Part shown: piece after piece, positions 10,725 to 21,700 of the stretch
Numbering within the stretch: position 1 is the first letter of the stretch
Layout of the letters: every line of letters starts with the position of its first letter
DNA from: Clostridium_AI sp964409685
Lineage (GTDB): Bacteria; Bacillota; Clostridia; Lachnospirales; Lachnospiraceae
Length of the DNA stretch: 64,000 bases
Assembly: GCA_964409685.1 (NCBI GenBank)
Contig: CAYPEJ010000001.1
Location: forward strand, 186,001 to 250,000
Direction of reading: 5' to 3'
Notes under the pieces: generated by a model
Database searches by the model: none
What the model was told of the DNA's origin: nothing
The model's input: only the letters and a program-made list of their open reading frames with translations
Made by a program: the position numbers and the translations under genes

Positions 10725-12650
10725 ATGTTATGGAATAAAAGGGCGAGGTTTCTTCATACGATTGGATTATTTCTTTGTATTTCACTTTGTGTGCTGCTTG
10801 CTTTCCGTTCACAAGATAACATATATGGCGCAGTAAAGAATGAAAAGTCTGTACAAAGTAATATTTCATACGACAAAAAACTTTTTGACCGGTCCTATGT
10901 TCACAAGATCAATATTAGCATAGAACAAGGCAAATGGAACAGAATGACTACGTCAGCAAAGGAAGAATATCAACAATGTGATATTGAAATAGACGGTGAA
11001 AAAATCTCTAAAGTTGCAATAAGGCCGAAAGGAAATACAACTTTAGCGGTTGTAAAGGCAAGAGAATCCAAACGATATGGATATAAAGTAAAATTTGACC
11101 ACTATAACAAACAAAAAAGTTATTATGGCCTTGATAAGTTAGTTTTAAATGGTTTCTGTCAGGATCCAACTTATATGAAGGAATTTCTCGTGTACTGTAT
11201 GATGGCAGATATGGAAGTTCCTTCACCGCTTGTCAGTTATGTATACTTATCTGTAAACGATGAACCACTGGGTATTTACCTTGCATTAGAAGGGGTAGAA
11301 GATGGATTTCTGAATAGAAACTATCAAGGTGTAGGAAACTTGTATAAGCCCGATGGTTCGGATATTGATAATTTCGATTTCAGTAAGTTGATAGACAAGG
11401 ATGCTTCAACTTTTTTTGCAGATGTACTGTCAGGCAGTTCATTTTCAAATGTTGGAGAGAATCAAAGGGTAGATTTAATCAGCTATTTTATGACTTACAT
11501 AATGGATAAAATGGGGGTAGATACAAATGACGCATCTTTAAAATATGTAGACGATAATCCAAACAGCTATCCTCATCTGTTCCAAAAAGCAGTACATAAA
11601 ATGAAACAGGAAGAAAAAGAACAATTTGTGCAAATTATTAAGGATATCAATGAGCAGAAAAATATTGAGAGTGCGGTGAATATGGATGAAATTGAACGGT
11701 ATTTTGTAGTACATAATTTTGTAATGAACTATGACAGTTATACATCTGTATTTGCCCATAACTATTATCTGTATGAAAATAATGGTCAGGTTGGAATGAT
11801 TCCTTGGGATTATAATGTGGCATTTGGTGCTTTTTCTATTGATACAGGAATGAAAACATTCAACTCTATGTTTTCGGATGTTTTAATTCTCCCGAACCTA
11901 GTTCATGGGATGGAAAATAATAAGAGTATGGTGAATTATCCAATTGATAATCCTCTATTTGGAGTTGATCAGGAAGAGCGGCCATTACTCGATGTAATGT
12001 TAAATAATCAAGAGTATAAGGAACAATATCATGAGTATTTCTCGAAATTTATTGCACAATATTTCGATTCTGGGTATTTTGAAATGCTTTTTCAAGAAAC
12101 TCATGATATGATTAAACCATATATAGAAATGGATCCAACAAAGTTTTATTCAGTGCCTGAGTTTGAGACAGCATCCAATGAATTGAAAAAGTTTTGTATG
12201 TTGAGAGCTGAGAGTATTGAGGGGCAGTTAAATGGAATAATTGGTTCCACACAAAAAGCCCAGGAAGAAAATGCAGATGTGTTAATATGCGCAGACAACC
12301 TTAACTTGGCAGAAACAATTGATTTTAAATCATACCTTGAAGCAACTGGGGTAGATTGGGACCTAGTGCATAACATACTAAAATATGATGTACCATCAGA
12401 TATTAAAAACGCAGATGGAAAAATAGATTTATCTAATATTGACTACAGTAAAGATTTGAAAGAATATATACCAAGTATAGTCAGCATTGTATTTCAAACA
12501 TTTTTACATAGCAAATCTCTTAAGCTGTTAGCTCTAAAAAAGATAATGCCAGTAATTCTAATATATATAGCAGTGCTCGTTTCCCTTTTAGGTTATTTAC
12601 AATGTAAACAGGTTAAGAGGAGAAAACTGCTGAAGCATGATGAAAAATAA
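10725..12650 (+). CDS. CotH-family (spore-coat kinase-like) membrane protein inside the PKS operon
   Basis: The product is a 641-residue protein of the CotH family, whose characterised member phosphorylates spore-coat proteins; other members sit outside the cell or in polysaccharide-related proteins. Recognisable CotH features are YGLDKLVLNG, EPLGIYLALEGVED, NLYKPDG and, near the middle, the HNYYLYENNGQVG...IPWDYNVAFG block typical of the ATP-binding core. A single hydrophobic segment near residues 10-26 follows a basic N-terminus, and a second lies near 605-626 before a Lys/Arg-rich tail. The central domain is therefore probably extracytoplasmic with both ends inside. The start is ATG 10725 or TTG 10722; AGGAGG at 10709-10714 overlaps the stop of the upstream PKS gene and fits either. 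The gene is co-directional and nested between PKS genes, so it is almost surely co-transcribed with them. Its role there is unknown: modification, export or cell-surface capture of the product are guesses. Confidence 0.88.
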   Translation: MLWNKRARFLHTIGLFLCISLCVLLAFRSQDNIYGAVKNEKSVQSNISYDKKLFDRSYVHKINISIEQGKWNRMTTSAKEEYQQCDIEIDGEKISKVAIRPKGNTTLAVVKARESKRYGYKVKFDHYNKQKSYYGLDKLVLNGFCQDPTYMKEFLVYCMMADMEVPSPLVSYVYLSVNDEPLGIYLALEGVEDGFLNRNYQGVGNLYKPDGSDIDNFDFSKLIDKDASTFFADVLSGSSFSNVGENQRVDLISYFMTYIMDKMGVDTNDASLKYVDDNPNSYPHLFQKAVHKMKQEEKEQFVQIIKDINEQKNIESAVNMDEIERYFVVHNFVMNYDSYTSVFAHNYYLYENNGQVGMIPWDYNVAFGAFSIDTGMKTFNSMFSDVLILPNLVHGMENNKSMVNYPIDNPLFGVDQEERPLLDVMLNNQEYKEQYHEYFSKFIAQYFDSGYFEMLFQETHDMIKPYIEMDPTKFYSVPEFETASNELKKFCMLRAESIEGQLNGIIGSTQKAQEENADVLICADNLNLAETIDFKSYLEATGVDWDLVHNILKYDVPSDIKNADGKIDLSNIDYSKDLKEYIPSIVSIVFQTFLHSKSLKLLALKKIMPVILIYIAVLVSLLGYLQCKQVKRRKLLKHDEK

Positions 12651-12708
12651 GATGTCAATGCAAATTTTACATTACGATGATTGTTGTATTTGGCTAGGAG
12701 GTGTACAT

Positions 12709-15700
12709 ATGTTTCAATATTCTTCGAAAAGAGATATTTTGAGCGCGATAAAAGAAGGAAAACTATCGGCAGAAGCAGGAATGAAACTGTTGAGCCAGAA
12801 AACAGAAGACGTTCAGTCTAATAAAGAAAATATAAATGTCAAAGAGCAGAAGGCTGATCTGTTTGAGCAAACGCTTCAATACCTGACGGATATTGCTTCA
12901 GAAGAACTGGGAATCCCAAAGGATAGGATCAAACCGAAACATAAGATGGAAGACTACGGAATTGATTCGGTCATGGTTGTAGGAATTACAAGAAGACTGG
13001 AAAGAGATTTTGGAGAACTTTCAAAAACGATCTTTTTTGAATACCAGACATTGTATGAAGTGGCAGAATATTTTGTGGAAAATTATAAGGACAGGCTGAA
13101 TGAATTATTTCAGTTTGATGAAAAAACTACGATTCAAGAGCCTGATGCAGAAACATATACAGAATACAAAACAGAAAATACAGAAGTGAAAACTACCATT
13201 ACACAAATTACAGATGAAGAAGGTACAAGCGGATACAAGAAATCGGATGATGATATTGCCATTATCGGTGTAAGTGGCAAATATCCAATGGCAGATGATC
13301 TGGATGAATTCTGGAGAAACCTGATGGAAGGAAAAGACTGTATTACAGAAATACCTAAGGAACGCTGGGATGCATCAAAGTATTATGACCAAGAGCGGGG
13401 AAAAGAGGGCAAGACCACAAGTAAGTGGGGAGGATTTATAAATGATGTAGATAAATTTGATCCATTATTCTTTAATCTTTCTCCAAAAGAAGCGGAGTTT
13501 ATGGACCCTCAAGAACGTTTATTTCTAGAAACAGCCTGGCATTCCTTTGAAGATGCAGGCTATACAAGAGAACGCTTGTCGAAAAAGCAGGTTGGTGTAT
13601 TTGCTGGTGTCATGTATGGAGAATACCAATTATACGGCGCGGAGGAAACAGCTAAGGGACATACATTAGCACTTAGTTCGTCCTATGCGGCAGTAGCTAA
13701 CAGGGTTTCTTACCTATTAGATTTGCAGGGACCAAGTATTACACTTGATACGATGTGTTCTTCATCGCTTACTACAATTCACTTAGCTTGCGAGAGCCTG
13801 AAGCGTGGAGAATGTAATTTAGCTGTAGCAGGTGGTGTAAATGTTTCTATACATCCAAATAAATATTTGATTTTAGGACAGTGTAATTTTGCAGCAAGTG
13901 ATGGAAGATGCAGAAGTTTCGGAAAAGACGGAGATGGTTATGTTCCAGGAGAAGGCGTTGGTGCTGTAATATTAAAACGTTTCAGTGATGCAAAGAGAGA
14001 TAACGATAGAATTTATGCAGTCATTAAAGGTTCTGCAATTAATCATGGTGGAAAAACAAACGGGTATACAGTACCAAATCCAAATGCACAGGCAGGCGTA
14101 ATTAATGAGGCATTACGGGTGGCAAAAGTAAATCCAAGAACAATCAGTTATTTAGAAGCACACGGAACGGGTACTTCCCTTGGAGATCCAATTGAAATCA
14201 CGGGTCTTAAAAAAGCATATGGCCAGTATACGAAAGATAAGAACTATTGTTTCATTGGTTCTGTAAAGTCCAATATAGGACATCTGGAATCTGCGGCAGG
14301 CATTGCGGCAGTGACCAAAGTGCTTTTGCAGATGAAGTATAAAAAGCTTGTTCCATCGATTCATTCGGATGTACTGAATCCTAATATTAATTTTTTAAGC
14401 ACTCCATTTATGGTAGAGCATAAGTATGAAGACTGGAAAAGGCCAGTTGTAGTTGAGAATGGAAAGAAAGTAGAATATCCAAGACGAGCTGGAATAAGTG
14501 CGTTTGGTGCAGGTGGTTCGAATGCCCATCTCATTATGGAAGAGTATGAAAATCCACAACAGCCAGTTCAGCAGGCAAATGAGTTTCTTATACCTGTGTC
14601 AGCGAGAAATGAAAAGCAACTGAAGGTATATGTGAAAAGTTTAGTAGAATATTTAGATCGACATGAAGATATTACGATTAATGACGTTGCTTATACAATG
14701 CAGACTGGAAGAGAAGGAATGTCAAGGCGTGTAGTTTTTCTTTCTCAAAGTATCATGCAGTTAAAAGATAAAATGATGAAGTTTATTAATGGTAACGTAA
14801 ATATAGATGGTGTATTCTATGGCAGGGCAGACGAGATTGAGGATGAAATACAGGAAGAAAAGATACGTACTGCATGGAACAACCATGAGCTTCAGACGGT
14901 AGCATCATTATGGATTGAAGGAACAAAATTAGATTTTGAATCTCTTTATAAGGAAAAAAGACATATTGTTACATTGCCAGGCTATCCATTTGCAAGGGAA
15001 CGTTACTGGGTTCCAGAAGGAAAGGAAACAGAAAAGCCTGAAAAACATATATCTGAATTTATTGATTTTAATGAATCTACACTGGAATTACAATGTTATA
15101 GTAAAACGATTTATGGAAACGAGTATTATACAGCAGATCATATAGTTAATGGCGAAAAGGTAGTACCTGGTGCAGTGTTTGTGGAGATGATACAAGAAGC
15201 AGGAATGCTTGCTTTAAGAAATTTCCAAGTTTTGCGACTAGAAAACATTGTGTTTGAACACATGTTAAAGATAACAGAAGAACCAGTAAAAATTTATATA
15301 AGACTTATACCTCAAAGAAATAAAATAGTATGCCAGATTGCCAAAAGTAGTTCGTTAGAAGATACATTCTGTTACTGCCGTGCAGATATTATTTATGGCT
15401 ATGAAGAGGAAGCAGTCGAAAAAGAAATAACCGCTATCGATATGGCGAAAGAAACAGATTTTTCTGCAGATGAATATTATGAAGAAATGAAAAAGGCGGG
15501 ATTTTTATATAAGGGCCCGTTCCAGGTAATCAAGGATGTAGAGCTGAAAGAGGAGAAAGCATACGTTCTGCTTGATGGCGATGAAAAAGGTGAAGGAGAG
15601 CTGACATTTCTGCCTGCTTTATTAGACGGTGCTTTCCAGTCAGTCAGTTTCTTGTTAAAAGATAGAATGGAGAAGGAACAGGCTTTATACGTTCCGTATA

Positions 15701-18700
15701 TGGCAGGTGAGATAACGTCTTATGCACCACTAGAGAAAAACTGTATTTGTATTGCATCAGAGGATGCTGGAAAATCAGATGATGTAATAAGTTTTCATAT
15801 TAAGATATATAATCAGAGTCATGAAAAAATTGTAGAAATCAATCATTATGCTGTAAAGAAAGTGACTGGTGTATTAGGTGGTTCTGATTATAATGAGGAT
15901 ATTCTATATGCCTCAACAGAGTGGATAAAAAAGAAATTAATTCCGGCAGGGAAAGCGGATTACAAAAAACTTTTGGTTTTCTGTAATAGCAACACATTGG
16001 CGGCAGAGATACAGAACAGCTTTACAGGACAGATGATTTTAGTAAATGCAGGAGAGGTTTATGCTGAGGAAGGTAATCGTTATACAGTAAATCCTTTCAG
16101 CGAAGAAAACTTTAGAAGATTATCTGCATCCTTGCAGGCAGTTGATTTTAAATTTGATGGAGTTTGGTATCTTTGGAATCAGAGCGAACTCAGTGCTGTT
16201 AATTCGGGACAGATAGCAGAAGGAATGGAAGCTGGAACAGCGGCATTTTTAATGAGCAAAACTCTTTTGTGCCAGACAATAAAAAGAACGGTTTCCTTTA
16301 TCCAAATCTTTTATCAGAACGGGAAGGATGCACTGCCTGAGGATTTAGCTGTTATTAGTCTTACACAGACTACGGCACAGGAAAATCCACTTTTGAAGGT
16401 AAAGAGTGTTATTATCAAAGAAGCCGTTTCGGAAAGAAAACTAATTAATAGAATAAAGGAGGAGTGTTTATCCTCTGATACTGTTATACAATATGATGGA
16501 ACACGTTATGTAAAAGGCGCGAAGGTGCTAGAGTGTAATTCACAGGACTTACAGACAAATGCGTTTGAAAAAAATAGTATCGTATTGATTACAGGCGGCC
16601 TTGGAGAGCTAGGTTATATTTTTGCGAAAAAGGCAGCAAAGCAGAGTGCAGTTATTATTTTATGTGGACGTTCTGCCTTAAACGAGAAAGGCTCAAAAAG
16701 AATAACAGAACTGGAAAAGATAGGAGCAGATAAAGTTCAATATTTACAGATGGATGGATCCAATCTAGAACAGATAAGAAATGTAATAGATTCAGTTTTT
16801 GCCCAGTACGGAAGGATTGATTATATCCTGCATTGTGCGGGGGTCTTACGAGACAGTCTTTTAGTAAATAAGACAGCGGATGATTTTCAGGCTGTATTAG
16901 CCTCAAAGCTTATTTGTGCTAAAAATCTGGATCAGGCAGTTGGTGACAGAGCTGTAAAATATATGATTTATTTTTCATCCATATCAAGTCTGGCAGGAAA
17001 TGTTGGTCAAGCAGATTATTCTTATGCAAATGCATTTTTGGATGAGCTTGCAAAAAGAAGAAACCAGACTAGGAGCGGACGAACCGTATCAATTAACTGG
17101 CCTTTATGGAAACAGGGTGGAATGCTGCCAGATGCGAATAGTATTGCATGGATGAAAGAGAATCTAGGATTGGATTTATTGGAACTGCAAAATGGATATG
17201 AGGCATTTGCACTTGCATTGTCAGAAGACGTACCACAATTTATTGTATTGCCAGGTGACAAGAAAAAGATTCTTCCGTTTATCGGCAGTCAAGAACCTGA
17301 GAGTATAGAAGAAGAGGATACCAGGGTATTTATGACTGAAGATACAGAAGAAAACTTATTCCAGAAGGCAGCTGATTATATAGGTAGCTTAATTGCATCG
17401 GAACTTCATATCCGGGAAGAAAAGATGGACGTGGAGGATTCTTTTGATAAATACGGTATTGATTCCATCATGATAGTAGGTTTAATTAGAAATTTAGAAG
17501 AAACCTTTGGAAAGCTTCCAAAGACATTATTCTTCGAATGTCAGAATCTGCGACAGTTAACTGATTATTTTCTTAAAAATCATTATCAGAAGTTATTAAA
17601 AGAAATTGGGGGACATGAAGTTTCTGATACTCAGAAAGAGGTTAAAGCAAAAGGACTATCATCTTCCAAAGAAAAGACGAGAAAAACGTTAGAGTTAACC
17701 AAGAGATTTTTACATGGCAGAAGGGAAGACGAACCAGTAGATATTGCTGTTATAGGCTTAAGTGGTCAATATCCGATGGCGGATGATGTAGAAGAATTTT
17801 TCCAGAATTTGATGGAGGGCAGGGACTGTATTACAGAAATACCAGAGGAACGCTGGGATAAGAATCAGAACTTTGACCCTGGAAAAGGAAAGCGTGGTAA
17901 GACTTATAGTAAGTGGGGAGGATTCCTGCATAACATAGATGAATTTGACCCGCTGTTCTTTCATATTTCCCCTGTGGAAGCGCAGATTACAGATCCGCAG
18001 GAAAGATTATTTTTACAGAATGTATGGCACACAATGGAAGATGCAGGTTATACGAGAGATAGGCTCTCTAAGTATAAAACAGGAGTTTATGTGGGTGCAA
18101 TGTATGGCCATTATCAAATGTATGGAGTAGAAGAGGCTATGCGGGGAAATGTTCTTGCAGTTGGTTCTTCCTTTGCATCAATTGCAAACCGTGTATCTTA
18201 TTTCCTTAACTTGCAAGGACCAAGTATGGCAGTAGATACCATGTGTTCTTCATCTTTAACATCAATTCATCTGGCATGTGAAAGTATTCGCAGAGGTGAA
18301 TGTGAAATGGCATTTGCGGGAGGCGTAAATTTATCGCTGCATCCGAATAAGTATATCCTTCTTAGTCAGAGCAAATTTATGTCTACCGATGGCAGGTGCA
18401 GAAGTTTTGGTGAAGGTGGAGATGGATATGTTCCAGGAGAGGGTGTTGGCTCCGTTCTTTTAAAACCACTTGAACTTGCAAAAAGGGACGGCGACTATAT
18501 TTATGGAGTGATTAAAGCGACTGCCCTAAATCATGGTGGAAAGACAAACGGATATACAGTACCGAATCCTTTGGCGCAGACAGAAGTAATTAAAGAGGCT
18601 TTAAGGAAAGCAGATGTGAAACCAGAGATGATTTCATATGTGGAAGCACATGGAACAGGTACGGCTCTAGGAGATCCGATTGAAATTTCAGGCATGGCTA

Positions 18701-21700
18701 ATGCATTTGCAAGTGCAGACTTTGCTAATATGCATTGTTCAGTTGGTTCCGTGAAATCAAATATTGGTCACTTGGAATCGGCAGCAGGAATAGCAGCTGT
18801 TACGAAGGTATTAATGCAGATGAAATATAAAAAGCTGGTACCGTCCATACATTCTGCTATGCTAAACCAGAATATTGATTTTTCCGAGACTCCATTTACT
18901 ATACAGCAGACACTAGAAGACTGGGAACAGCCTAAGATACAATTAGATGGAATGGAAAGAAAAGTTCCACGATATGCTGGAATCAGTTCCTTTGGGGCAG
19001 GCGGCTCAAATGCACATATTATTATTGAAGAATATGATAAACCGCAGGAAAAGTGTGAAAAGAAAGAAGAGTATTTGTTTGTACTATCTGCTCAAAATGA
19101 AGACAGATTAAAAGAATATGCAAAGAATGTGCTGACATATTTAAACAGCAGATGTATTAAAAAACAGTTGGATACTGTGCAGGTAAATACTATAGATAGG
19201 CAGTGGGTTCTAAAGGAAATAACGAAAGTTTTGGCGGAACTTAAAGATATCGATTCAGCACAGATTGATGCAGGTACCAGCATTAGTGAGCTGGGCTTAG
19301 ATATTTATCAATTCCAGATATTCTTAGATAGACTGCAGGAACAAATTAAAGTTAAGAGAGAGTTGGAAGTGCGTTATCTTTCACCTGAACAACTTGCAGA
19401 TAACATATGCAGGGAGAAAAACTCCAGACAAGATGTATTGCCATCCATAAAAGAAGAGAATGTAATGCATCCTGACTTTAACCTAGATTCTTTTATTTAT
19501 ACATATCAGGTTGGCAGAGAAGCAATGGAGGAGCGTCTGGCATTTGTTATTCATAACGTGAAAGAGTTGATTGAAAAATTAAATCAATACATTGCAGGAG
19601 AGAGAGATGCTGTTCTCAACAGAGGAAATATACGGACGGATAAGGAACGTGTACAATTAATTTTAGATAGCGGTGATATCGGTAAGAAGTTTGTGAATGA
19701 GCTTGTTACAAAAGGAAATTTAAAAGATATTGCAAAAATCTGGTGTTCGGGAATTGATATTGATTTTCAGAAGCTTTATGGGGAAGAAATGAGCGTGACA
19801 GTATCCTTGCCAGGATATCCATTTGCACATGAACGTTACTGGATTCCTGAACCTGTTGATATGCCAATGGGGAAGGATGAGGGCAATAACAATATAGCAG
19901 TAACGCCTGGAGAGCTGGAGGAACTTTACCTTGAGCGTATCTGGAATCCATGCTGCGATAGAGAAAAAAGTATTGTAAACGCAAAAGAAACAACATTGAT
20001 TATAGCAAATGCAGAAAATATAGATAAAGCTACACATATTGCAATGAAGTTGAGCACTCCATATATCATTAGTATGGTGGAAGATGCCTCTGATGCTATA
20101 GAAGAGAAGGCGATTGACAGGGTAATTGATATTTCAGACTATTACAGAAAAAGCGAGGAAGCAGACGAATATCTTACCAAACTGCAGTTGTTCCAGAAAT
20201 TAATTCAAAGTAATATGACGATTGTAATTCGTCATTTTACCTGTTGTACAAATACATTTGAGATGGAAGATGCACAATTAAACGGAGTAATTTTTGCTGG
20301 GTTTATGAAAAACCTTAGTGCAGAATATAAACATGCAGATATCCAGACCACAGATTTAGACTCATATGATTTGATGCAAGTTGAGCAGGATATTTTATCT
20401 GCATGTGAAACGAGGATTCCTTATGGAGAATGCTGTATTCGAAATCATGTTATGTACGTTCCTGTGTTCCGTGAAACTATACAGCATAAAAATGTATTTC
20501 GTTTAGAAGATACAAAGAATGATGCATGGATTGTGACAGGAGGAACAAGAGGCATTGGAGCGGAAATTGCAAAATGGCTAGTAGAGCAGGGTGTCCGTAA
20601 ACTTGCCTTGATTGGAAACAGCAGCCTGCCAAAGGAATCGGAGTGGAATTCCATTTTAGATATGGAACCACAAAGTGCAACGGCTTCTAAAATCCGCTTC
20701 CTTAAGTATTTGAAGGAGAAAGAAGTGGAAGTTTTAGTAAGTGGAGATGGCGTGAACGAAAAGGACAAGGTAGAGGTATTTATACAGAGAGTTAGGAAAG
20801 AATTTGGCCAGATTGCAGGGGTTGTACATTGTGCAGGAATTTCAATTAGCAATAATCCAGCGTTTATAAATAAGAAGAAAGAAGACATTCATAAGGTGAT
20901 GCTTCCTAAGACAGAAGGAATTAAAAATCTGGTAACGCTTCTTAGAAAAGAGGAAGTGAAGACGTTTATAACATTTTCTTCAATATCCTCGATTGCGCCG
21001 AAACTAGCAGTAGGAATCAGTGATTATGCAGCAGCAAACTCCTTTATGAACAGTTATGCCGAATATCAGGCACAAATGGGTTGGAAAGGATTTAAAACAA
21101 TTATCTGGCCAAGCTGGTCGGAAACTGGAATGGGTACTGTAGTTGGAACCGTAAATCAGGAGATGGGACTAGAGGCTTTCACTACTTTGGGAGGATTAAG
21201 AGCTTTTGAAACGGCATTATGTGATACGGATAAACCAATTGTTATTCCAGTCAGGGCTTATGAAAATACCTTCCAGCCAAGGAAACTTGCTAAAATAGAC
21301 AAAGAAGGAAGTAGGAACAGCCAAAAGCCAGTGAATAAGATTCTAGAGCCAACAGTTCATCCAGGACAGAAAGAAATGAAGAACGTGGATACTCACCCTA
21401 TTGTACAAAGGCAGGGAAAATTGCTAAAAGATGAAGTTGTGGAATGGTTGCGAACTGTATTTTCTAAGGAATTAAACATTCCGACACAGCGTTTGGATGC
21501 AGAGCGTAATTTTGGTGATTATGGTGTGGATTCAATTCTGATTGCAGAACTTGTGAAGTCACTTGAAAGAGAAATTGGAAGCAAGCTTGAACCATCAGCA
21601 TTACTTGAGTATCCAACCTTATCAGAACTTTCTGATTATTTTATGGAACGCTATAGTGAACAAATTAGTAGTAAGTTTGAAGTGACAAATAAGCCTGACG

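Noticed and set aside
12637..12708. Upstream ATG start for the third PKS gene inside the CotH-like gene
   Set aside because: The ATG at 12709 has AGGAGGTG at ideal spacing and starts the docking-like helix; the upstream segment looks like noncoding overlap.
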